From NCBI RefSeq assembly GCF_900129035.1, contig NZ_FQTW01000004.1, forward strand, positions 124,001 through 188,000: DNA of 64,000 nt, read 5' to 3'. Positions 26,343 through 33,672 of this stretch are shown in pieces. Each line of letters starts with the position of its first letter. Position 1 is the stretch's first letter. The stretch comes from Psychroflexus salarius (GTDB taxonomy: Bacteria; Bacteroidota; Bacteroidia; Flavobacteriales; Flavobacteriaceae). A model generated the notes under the pieces. It saw only the letters and a program-made list of their open reading frames with translations, ran no database searches and was not told where the DNA came from. The position numbers and the translations under genes are program-made.

Positions 26343-28135
26343 GATTCTTGGGCGTAGTGATTGATTATTTTTTGAGCTTTTGATGGTCCAATAACTTCGG
26401 CAAGTTCGGCTTTTGTAGCTGATTTTATGCGTTTAACCGACCTAAAATGCTTCAAAAGTTCGATGGCTGTTTTTTCACCAATACCTTCAATTTGTTCGAG
26501 TTCTGTGCCAACGGCAGCTTTGCTTCGTTTTTGACGATGAAAAGTTATACCAAATCGGTGGGCTTCATCCCGTAAACGTTGAATTATTTTTAAGGTTTCA
26601 GATTTTTTGTCTAAATATAAAGGATATTGGTCTCCTGGGTAAAACAATTCCTCTAATCGCTTGGCAATACCAATAATAGGTAGTTTACCGCGTAAGCCTA
26701 AACGTTCTAAAGCTTTAACGCCAGATGAAAGTTGGCCTTTACCGCCATCTACAATCACAAGCTGTGGTAAGTCTTGACCTTCTTCTAATAAGCGGCGATA
26801 ACGGCGGTAAACGACTTCTTCCATCGAAGCAAAATCATCTGGACCTTCTACCGTTTTGATATTGAATTTTCGGTAATCTTTTTTACTTGGTTTTCCGTTT
26901 TTAAAGACCACACAAGCTGCAACAGGATTGGTGCCTTGAATATTAGAATTATCGAAGCATTCGATGTGTTTCGGTTCTTCACTTAAGCGTAAATCTTCTT
27001 TCATTTGCGCCATTAAACGCTTGGTGTGTCGGTCAGGATCAACAATTTTCATTTGTTTAAATCGCTCCATTCTAAAATACTTGGCGTTTCGAGTTGATAA
27101 GTCTACAATGGCTTTTTTATCGCCTAATTTTGGTACTGAAATTTGAGTTTTTTCGCCTAAATCAACTTCAAATGGAACGTAAATTTGCGGTGAATGTTCT
27201 TTAAATCGCTGCCGAATTTCAATAATCCCTAATTCTAATAATTCCTTATCTGTTTCGTCTAGTTTCTTTTTTAACTCAATGGTATGTGACCTGATAATGG
27301 CACCATGCGAAATTTGAAGGTAATTAATATAGCCGTAACCTTCGTCACTCACGATAGAAAATACATCTACATTATTAATTTTAGGATTAACAACCGTAGA
27401 TTTGGCTTGGTATTTTTCAAGTGCCTTTATTTTATTTTTAATGCGTTGTGCCTCTTCAAACCGCATGGCTTCAGCATAGTCTTGCATTTGCTGCTTAAAG
27501 TTGTTAAGTGAATCTTTAAAATTACCTTTTACAATTTTCCTGATGGCTTCAATTTGTGCATTATATTCGGCTTCAGTTTGCAAATCTTCGCAAGGAGCTT
27601 GACAATTACCTATGTGGTATTCAAGGCATTTTTTATATTTTCCGTTGGCAATTTTTTCAGCAGATAAGTCATAATTACAAGTTCGTAATTGGTATAGGCC
27701 TTTAATTAATTCTAATAATATTTTAACCGCTTTTAAGCTTGGGTAAGGCCCAAAATATTCGCTACCATCTTTAATCACACGTCTGGTTAAAAAAACCCTC
27801 GGAAAACGCTCGTTTTTAATACATAACCAAGGGTAAGTTTTATCGTCACGTAACATCACGTTAAAACGTGGTTGTAGCTTTTTAATCAAATTATTTTCAA
27901 GCAAAAGTGCATCCATTTCAGAGTCAACCACGATATGCTTGATCTCTGCAATTTTTTTAACCATCACAGCAATTCGATGGCTATCGTGATTTTTATTGAA
28001 GTAAGATAAAACGCGCTTTTTTAAATTTTTGGCTTTACCAACATAAAGTATACGTTGATTTTTATCAAAATATTGGTATACACCAGGACTTTCAGGTAAG
28101 GTTTTTAGCTTTAACTCTATTGCGCTTGCCGACAT
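26339..28135 (-). CDS. uvrC: Excinuclease ABC subunit C
   Basis: A 598-residue nuclease that makes the two cuts beside a lesion in nucleotide excision repair with UvrAB. Domains in order: GIY-YIG nuclease (about 10-95, PGVYQYFD and ILYVGKAKNLKKR), a Cys-containing linker (TCNYDLS, CLEYHIGNCQAPC), the UVR motif (AMRFEEAQRIKNKIKAL, near 222), RNase H-like nuclease (IECFDNSNIQGT to about 540) and tandem helix-hairpin-helix (LEQIEGIGEKTAIELL). Normal length and motifs. Confidence 0.97.
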   Translation of the reverse strand: MSASAIELKLKTLPESPGVYQYFDKNQRILYVGKAKNLKKRVLSYFNKNHDSHRIAVMVKKIAEIKHIVVDSEMDALLLENNLIKKLQPRFNVMLRDDKTYPWLCIKNERFPRVFLTRRVIKDGSEYFGPYPSLKAVKILLELIKGLYQLRTCNYDLSAEKIANGKYKKCLEYHIGNCQAPCEDLQTEAEYNAQIEAIRKIVKGNFKDSLNNFKQQMQDYAEAMRFEEAQRIKNKIKALEKYQAKSTVVNPKINNVDVFSIVSDEGYGYINYLQISHGAIIRSHTIELKKKLDETDKELLELGIIEIRQRFKEHSPQIYVPFEVDLGEKTQISVPKLGDKKAIVDLSTRNAKYFRMERFKQMKIVDPDRHTKRLMAQMKEDLRLSEEPKHIECFDNSNIQGTNPVAACVVFKNGKPSKKDYRKFNIKTVEGPDDFASMEEVVYRRYRRLLEEGQDLPQLVIVDGGKGQLSSGVKALERLGLRGKLPIIGIAKRLEELFYPGDQYPLYLDKKSETLKIIQRLRDEAHRFGITFHRQKRSKAAVGTELEQIEGIGEKTAIELLKHFRSVKRIKSATKAELAEVIGPSKAQKIINHYAQES

Positions 28136-28207
28136 AACAAAAAATATCAGCGTAAAGATACTAAGCTCAAATTAATGTAAATATTAAATTTCTGAAAAAA
28201 GAAAAGA

Positions 28208-28942
28208 TTAAATACCGCGTTCTTTTTGAAGTTGCTCGTAAGCTTCTTGAACTTTTGTGAATTTTTCTTGAGCACCTTTTTTATAAGCTTCATCCATGTG
28301 CTGAAGTTTGTCTGGATGATACTTTTTAGCCATGGTACGGTAAGCTTTTTTGATTTCGGCATTTGTGGCTGTTTTATCAATTTCAAGAATTTTATAAGCA
28401 TTATCGGCCGATTTAAAAAACATGGCTTTAATACTTTCAAAATCTTGATGACCTACACGTAAAAAGCCGGCGATACGCTGTATCATAGCCACTTCAGCAT
28501 CAGAAACATGACCATCGGCATTAGCGATATTAAATAAGAAATGTAAAACTTGCAATCTTACTTCATAACTCAATCTTGGCCTAAGATAATCACAAACACG
28601 GTCGGCTGAAACTTCTCGATTTTTAACAACGGTATTAAAGGTTCTAAAAGTGGCATTAGCACGCTCTTTGCCATAAGCTTGCACAAAATACATGCGCACA
28701 TAATCCATTTCGGCTTGTGAAACATTGCCATCAGCTTTAATGACTAACGATGCTAATGAAAGTAAATTGAGCTCAAAATCATTCGGCGTTACTTTGGTGT
28801 TTTGGGTTTGAAATATCGAGCCGCCTGAAGCAGAAGAACCTGAACTAAATAAACGATCTAAAATACTACCGAGTATAAACCCAAGAACGGCACCGCCGAG
28901 ACCTCTAAAAATAAAACCTATAAATGCACCTAACCACTTCAA
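28208..28942 (-). CDS. TerB/DjlA-like protein with C-terminal J domain
   Basis: A 244-residue co-chaperone-like protein. Order: a glycine-rich hydrophobic N-terminus (about 1-30), a TerB-like helical domain (about 55-165, with KADGNVSQAEMDYVR and NADGHVSDAEVAMI), then a J domain (about 180-244) with the HPD motif in KKYHPDKL that stimulates DnaK. This layout is that of DjlA. The start is TTG at 28942: the codon before it is TGA, no nearby ATG exists, and a -7 box lies 20 bases up. It precedes uvrC by 72 bases on the same strand. Confidence 0.88.
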   Translation of the reverse strand: MKWLGAFIGFIFRGLGGAVLGFILGSILDRLFSSGSSASGGSIFQTQNTKVTPNDFELNLLSLASLVIKADGNVSQAEMDYVRMYFVQAYGKERANATFRTFNTVVKNREVSADRVCDYLRPRLSYEVRLQVLHFLFNIANADGHVSDAEVAMIQRIAGFLRVGHQDFESIKAMFFKSADNAYKILEIDKTATNAEIKKAYRTMAKKYHPDKLQHMDEAYKKGAQEKFTKVQEAYEQLQKERGI

Positions 28943-28961
28943 TCAAACAGAATTTAGCCTG

Positions 28962-28969
28962 CAAATATA
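28962..28969 (-). promoter_or_regulatory. Predicted -7 box (TATATTTG) for the djlA-like gene
   Basis: Minus-strand TATATTTG matches TAnnTTTG and is 19 bases before the TTG start at 28942. No TTG -33 element is clear. It supports the TTG start because transcripts from here would have no other usable start codon. Confidence 0.5.
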
Positions 28970-29093
28970 TATATTTTAATGGGTTTAGCTTTAAAATACG
29001 AACATAGCAGTTCAAAAATCGAGTAGATTTCATTCACTATTTCATTTCATATTTACGCATATTTTATCGATATTTGAACAAATCTTAATAATT

Positions 29094-30251
29094 ATGCCTT
29101 TTTATCATAAACTCGGTAAAATTCCACATAAAAGACATACGATCTTTAAAAAACCAAATGGTGATTTATACTACGAACAGTTATTTGGTACCATTGGTTT
29201 TGATGGCATGTCGTCTAATATGTATCATGTACACCGACCAACTCAAGTTAAAGAAATTAAGCAGTCTTATGATGTAACGCCTGAAATTGCTTTAGAAAAC
29301 AATTTAAAATCTTACCGGCTTCACGGGTTTAAAATTAAGGCTGAAGACGATTTTTTAAACAGCCGAAAAACAGTTTTACACAATCAAGACTGCAATATTA
29401 CATTAGCTGCACCAAAAACTTCAACTGAAGCTTATTTTTATAAAAATGCTGATGCAGATGAGTTGTTATTCATTCATAAAGGCAGTGGAAAGTTAAGAAC
29501 GCAACTTGGTAATTTAGATTTCAGTTATGGTGATTATTTAGTGATCCCGCGTGGCGTTATCTATAAAATAGATTTTGAAACTTCAGACAATCGACTTTTT
29601 ATAGTTGAGTCTTCAAGTCCTATTTATACTCCAAAGCGCTATCGCAACCATTTTGGGCAATTATTAGAGCATTCACCATTTTGTGAACGTGACCTTAGAC
29701 AACCTTACGAGTTAGAAACCAATGACGAAAAAGGTGAGTTTTTAATTAAAATCAGAAAGCAAAACCGAATTTTTGATATGGTTTATGCCACGCATCCGTT
29801 TGATGTGGTCGGTTATGATGGTTATAATTATCCATACGCATTTTCAATTCATGACTTTGAGCCAATTACTGGTCGCGTTCATCAACCACCACCAGTACAT
29901 CAAACTTTTGAAACCGATGCATTTGTAGTTTGTTCATTTTGTCCCCGATTATATGATTATCATCCAGAAGCTATTCCTGCACCTTACAATCACAGTAATA
30001 TAGATAGCGATGAAGTTTTATATTATGTAGATGGCGATTTTATGAGTCGTAACGATATTGAAGCTGGACACATCTCATTACATCCCGCTGGCATACCTCA
30101 CGGACCACATCCAGGCGCTGCCGAACGCAGTATTGGCAAATCAAAAACAGAAGAGTTAGCCGTTATGGTAGACACCTTTAAGCCATTACAAGTTACCAAA
30201 CAAGGCTTAAACATCGCCGATGAATCTTACCATAAATCTTGGCTTGAATAA
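29094..30251 (+). CDS. hmgA: Homogentisate 1,2-dioxygenase
   Basis: A 385-residue iron dioxygenase that opens the ring of homogentisate to maleylacetoacetate in tyrosine and phenylalanine breakdown. Family blocks: MPFYHKLGKIPHKRHT at the start, LFIHKGSGKLRTQLG, GDYLVIPRG, FEPITGRVHQPPPVHQTFE with iron ligands, and HPAGIPHGPHPGA. The family is shorter in bacteria than in animals, as here. hppD follows 20 bases later in the same direction and makes its substrate. Confidence 0.95.
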   Translation: MPFYHKLGKIPHKRHTIFKKPNGDLYYEQLFGTIGFDGMSSNMYHVHRPTQVKEIKQSYDVTPEIALENNLKSYRLHGFKIKAEDDFLNSRKTVLHNQDCNITLAAPKTSTEAYFYKNADADELLFIHKGSGKLRTQLGNLDFSYGDYLVIPRGVIYKIDFETSDNRLFIVESSSPIYTPKRYRNHFGQLLEHSPFCERDLRQPYELETNDEKGEFLIKIRKQNRIFDMVYATHPFDVVGYDGYNYPYAFSIHDFEPITGRVHQPPPVHQTFETDAFVVCSFCPRLYDYHPEAIPAPYNHSNIDSDEVLYYVDGDFMSRNDIEAGHISLHPAGIPHGPHPGAAERSIGKSKTEELAVMVDTFKPLQVTKQGLNIADESYHKSWLE

Positions 30252-30271
30252 ACTTTAAAACAAAGAAAAAA

Positions 30272-31429
30272 ATGAAAGATATCAAATCAGTTAACTACGG
30301 ACTAGAAAAAATATTTGAAGGCGCACAAGACTTTTTACCATTACTCGGTACAGATTATGTAGAACTTTATGTGGGTAATGCAAAACAAGCTGCACACTTT
30401 TATAAATCGGCTTTTGGTTTTCAGACCTTAGCTTATAAAGGTTTAGAAACTGGAAGCAAAGACAGTGTGTCTTATGTTTTACAGCAAGACAAAATAAGAT
30501 TGGTGTTAACATCACCGCTCAACTCTAAAAATCCTATAAACAACCATATTGTAAAACATGGTGATGGCGTAAAAGTTATTGCACTTTGGGTTGAAGATGC
30601 TCAAAAATCTTGGGAAGAAACCACTAAACGCGGCGCCAAGAGTTTTATGTCTCCAACAGTTGAAGAAGATGAGCACGGCAAAGTGGTAAGATCTGGAATT
30701 TACACCTATGGAGAAACAGTGCATTTATTTGTAGAACGCAAAGACTATAGTGGTACATTTTTACCAGGTTACAAGGCTTTAGAATCAGACTTTAAACCTG
30801 AACCTGTTGGTCTCAAATTTATAGACCACATGGTAGGAAATGTTGGCTGGAATGAGATGAACACTTGGGTAAAATGGTATGAAGATGTCATGGGATTTGT
30901 TAACTTTTTATCTTTTGACGATAAGCAAATTCACACCGAATATTCAGCATTAATGAGTAAAGTGATGAGCAACGGAAATGGCCGAATTAAATTTCCAATC
31001 AATGAGCCTGCCGAAGGAAAAAAGAAATCACAAATTGAAGAATATCTCGATTTTTATGAAGGCGCAGGCGTACAACACATCGCAGTAGCGACTGACGATA
31101 TTGTAAAAACAGTTTCCGATTTACGCTCAAGAGGTGTCGAATTTTTATCCACACCACCAGAAACTTACTACGATGCAATCCCTGGCCGATTAGATGAATT
31201 TAGCCATGAACTTCGAGAAGACCTTAAAACACTACAAAGCCTTGGTATTATGGTTGATGCTGATGAAGAAGGTTATTTGCTACAAATCTTCACCAAACCC
31301 GTACAAGATCGCCCAACATTATTTTTTGAAATTATTCAGCGAATGGGCGCGCGCGGTTTTGGCGCTGGAAACTTTAAAGCCCTGTTTGAATCAATAGAAC
31401 GAGAACAGAATTTAAGAGGAACACTTTAA
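30272..31429 (+). CDS. hppD: 4-hydroxyphenylpyruvate dioxygenase
   Basis: A 385-residue enzyme that turns 4-hydroxyphenylpyruvate into homogentisate, the substrate of the upstream gene. It has two vicinal-oxygen-chelate halves. The active C-terminal half carries the iron ligands: His in FIDHMVGNVG (about residue 187), His in VQHIAVATDD and Glu in LFFEIIQRMG. The terminal GFGAGNFKALFESIEREQ is a family signature. It ends the transcript, with a terminator at 31455-31490. Confidence 0.96.
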   Translation: MKDIKSVNYGLEKIFEGAQDFLPLLGTDYVELYVGNAKQAAHFYKSAFGFQTLAYKGLETGSKDSVSYVLQQDKIRLVLTSPLNSKNPINNHIVKHGDGVKVIALWVEDAQKSWEETTKRGAKSFMSPTVEEDEHGKVVRSGIYTYGETVHLFVERKDYSGTFLPGYKALESDFKPEPVGLKFIDHMVGNVGWNEMNTWVKWYEDVMGFVNFLSFDDKQIHTEYSALMSKVMSNGNGRIKFPINEPAEGKKKSQIEEYLDFYEGAGVQHIAVATDDIVKTVSDLRSRGVEFLSTPPETYYDAIPGRLDEFSHELREDLKTLQSLGIMVDADEEGYLLQIFTKPVQDRPTLFFEIIQRMGARGFGAGNFKALFESIEREQNLRGTL

Positions 31430-31454
31430 GAAGTTTTGATAACTTAGAACTCAT

Positions 31455-31490
31455 AAAATCCTACTAAAAATTTTTGGTAGGATTTTTGTT
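31455..31490 (+). terminator. Terminator after hppD
   Basis: A 10-bp stem, AAAATCCTAC (31455-31464) with GTAGGATTTT (31477-31486), and an AT-rich loop that can itself pair further, followed by TG and TTTT. It lies 25 bases after the hppD stop. Confidence 0.85.
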
Positions 31491-31501
31491 TTATAAATTT
31501 G
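31474..31501 (+). promoter_or_regulatory. Predicted promoter for the DUF3108-M23 pair
   Basis: TTG at 31474-31476, 17 bases, then TAAATTTG at 31494-31501. This matches the Bacteroidota TTG / TAnnTTTG pattern with slightly short spacing. The TTG lies inside the hppD terminator hairpin. The GTG start at 31515 is 13 bases after the box, so the leader would be very short. Confidence 0.45.
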
Positions 31502-31514
31502 AAGAAAACATATT

Positions 31515-32279
31515 GTGAAAAAAATAGCCTTCATCCTTTTACTTCATTCATTTGCTTCAGTGCATTCACAGGCCTATCAAAATGGCGAATGGCTGAAATT
31601 TAAAATTAAATATGGCTGGTTTAAAGCTAGTGAGGCCACAATAGAAGTTAAAAAAGCTAAAATAAAAGGTCAAAAAGTTTTGCATATCGATGGCTTCGGA
31701 AAATCGACTGGTTTGTTAGATGTGTTTTTTAAAGTTCGAGACCATTATGAAACTTATATCAATCCAGACACAAATTTACCTGTCAGATTTGTGAGAAGAA
31801 TAAATGAAGGTGGCTACAAAAAGAATAAAATTTTAAACTTTAACCATACCACAAACACCGTTGAGGTAATTGACAAAAAACACAACACTAAAAACTCATT
31901 TAGCTTTATTGAAGGAACGCAAGACATGATGTCTGTACTATACTTTTTAAGAAATAAAGTTGATATAAAACGTTTAAAACCAGGACAAACATTTACATTA
32001 AATTTATTTTTCGACGAAGAAAATTATCCCTTTAAGGTTAAATTTTTAAAAAAAGAAATATTAGAAACAAAATTTGGAGACATTTCAACCTTAAAATTTA
32101 GACCATATGTTAAAGCAGATCGCGTGTTTAAAGAACAAGAAAGTCTGAGTTTTTGGGTAAGTGCCGACGAAAATAAAGTTCCTCTAAAAATTGAAGCTAA
32201 ATTAGCAGTTGGGTCATTAACTGCAAACCTTGATCAATTTAAGGGTTTAAAGCATTCTTTTAGTATTATTGCAAAATAA
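31515..32279 (+). CDS. DUF3108 domain secreted protein
   Basis: A 254-residue protein with a signal peptide (about 1-18, ending VHSQ) and a DUF3108 domain over nearly all the rest (GEWLKFKIKYGWFKASEATIEV at the start in two parts, KIEAKLAVGSLTANLDQF at the end). The fold is thought to be a beta-barrel-like envelope domain; the function is unknown. The start codon is GTG at 31515, giving the whole signal peptide; there is no nearby ATG. It lies 23 bases before the M23 peptidase gene. Confidence 0.82.
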   Translation: MKKIAFILLLHSFASVHSQAYQNGEWLKFKIKYGWFKASEATIEVKKAKIKGQKVLHIDGFGKSTGLLDVFFKVRDHYETYINPDTNLPVRFVRRINEGGYKKNKILNFNHTTNTVEVIDKKHNTKNSFSFIEGTQDMMSVLYFLRNKVDIKRLKPGQTFTLNLFFDEENYPFKVKFLKKEILETKFGDISTLKFRPYVKADRVFKEQESLSFWVSADENKVPLKIEAKLAVGSLTANLDQFKGLKHSFSIIAK

Positions 32280-32302
32280 TTAGTCCCTATTAATCGGTGA
32301 TA

Positions 32303-33562
32303 ATGAAACAACATATATCAAATCAACTCTTTATATTATCTTTTTTTAGTATTCTTATCTTCAGTTCTTGTAAAGATGATTCTCAAAAAACTGAAATTGA
32401 AACTAAACCAACCACACCAAAAGTTGTTGAAAAAAAACCGCTAATCGCCTACGGTATAAATCTCGACAACTACTTAGTTAAAAAAGATACTGTTAAACGC
32501 GGAGAAACATTTGGGACAATCTTAGACCAAAATGGCATTGGGCCAACAACCGTTTATAACATTACCCAATCTATTTCAGATAGCATCTTAAATTTTAGAA
32601 GGCTAAATTTTGGTAAGCCTTATGTCATTTTAAAAACAAAAGATAGCCTCCAAAAACCCACGCATTTTATTTACGAAAAAGACCGTATAAATTATGCCGT
32701 CATTAACTTAAAAGACAGCATTCACGGAACAACAGGTAAAAAACCTGTTACCATAAAGCAGAAAGAAGCTAGCGGAATTATAAAATCATCTTTATCACAA
32801 GCCATTGATGATGCAGGTTTAAACTATAATATCGCACTTAGGTTCTCTGAAATTTACCAATGGACAGTAGACTTTTTTAGGCTTCAAAAGGGTGACCAAT
32901 TTAAAATTATCTACTCAGAAAAATATATAAATGACTCAATTTATGCAGGCCTACATGAGGTAGAAGCTTCATTGTTAAGACATAAAGATCGTGATTTTTA
33001 CGGTTTCAATTTTGAAGTTGATAGCACAACAGGACGAACTGATTATTTTGATGAAAATGCACAAACCTTAAGAAAATTCTTCTTAAAAGCACCACTTGAA
33101 TATACAAGAATATCTTCAAGGTATACCAAAAGGCGGTTTCACCCAGTTCAAAAACGTTGGAAAGCGCATAAAGGAACAGATTATGCTGCACCAACAGGCA
33201 CACCGATTTGGTCTACTGCAGACGGTGTTGTCATCAAGTCAAGCTACACAAGAGGTAATGGTAAATATGTAAAAGTAAGACATACCAATAAATATACAAC
33301 GCAATACTTACACATGTCAAGACGAGCAGTAAATGTAGGCGATTATGTTAAACAAGGTGATATTATTGGCTATGTTGGCAGTACAGGTCTAGCAACTGGA
33401 CCACATGTTTGTTACCGCTTTTGGGTAGATGGCCGTCAAGTAGATCCATACAAACAAGATTTACCAGATGCCGAACCTATGGCCGAAAAATTAAAACCAG
33501 CATACTTTGATTTTATCAAGTCTTTAAAAAGTCAACTAGATAAAATTCCTTTTGTAAATTAA
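32303..33562 (+). CDS. M23 family metallopeptidase (lipoprotein)
   Basis: A 419-residue predicted peptidoglycan endopeptidase from ATG 32303 (GTG two codons earlier is less likely). It has a lipobox FSSC near residue 22, a central region with an OapA/LysM-like segment (about 55-200), and a LytM domain (about 275-385). HxxxD is intact as HKGTD. The second motif reads GPHVCYRF: the first His is kept, but Cys replaces the second, zinc-binding His. Cys can bind zinc, so activity is plausible. Pairs with the DUF3108 gene upstream. Confidence 0.88.
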   Translation: MKQHISNQLFILSFFSILIFSSCKDDSQKTEIETKPTTPKVVEKKPLIAYGINLDNYLVKKDTVKRGETFGTILDQNGIGPTTVYNITQSISDSILNFRRLNFGKPYVILKTKDSLQKPTHFIYEKDRINYAVINLKDSIHGTTGKKPVTIKQKEASGIIKSSLSQAIDDAGLNYNIALRFSEIYQWTVDFFRLQKGDQFKIIYSEKYINDSIYAGLHEVEASLLRHKDRDFYGFNFEVDSTTGRTDYFDENAQTLRKFFLKAPLEYTRISSRYTKRRFHPVQKRWKAHKGTDYAAPTGTPIWSTADGVVIKSSYTRGNGKYVKVRHTNKYTTQYLHMSRRAVNVGDYVKQGDIIGYVGSTGLATGPHVCYRFWVDGRQVDPYKQDLPDAEPMAEKLKPAYFDFIKSLKSQLDKIPFVN

Positions 33563-33672
33563 CATTCAAATCAAAAAGCTTACATTAAGCTATTTTATTT
33601 TAACCTTAAATTAATCCCAAACTGTCAGAATCAGTGTTTTTTTGGTGAAAATTAATATTTAAAATTTTCGCT

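Noticed and set aside
28147-28440. A 97-codon frame on the minus strand overlapping the djlA-like gene
   Set aside because: It lies inside the J-domain coding region in another frame, has low-complexity Lys/Phe/Asn content and no family features; it is a shadow frame.
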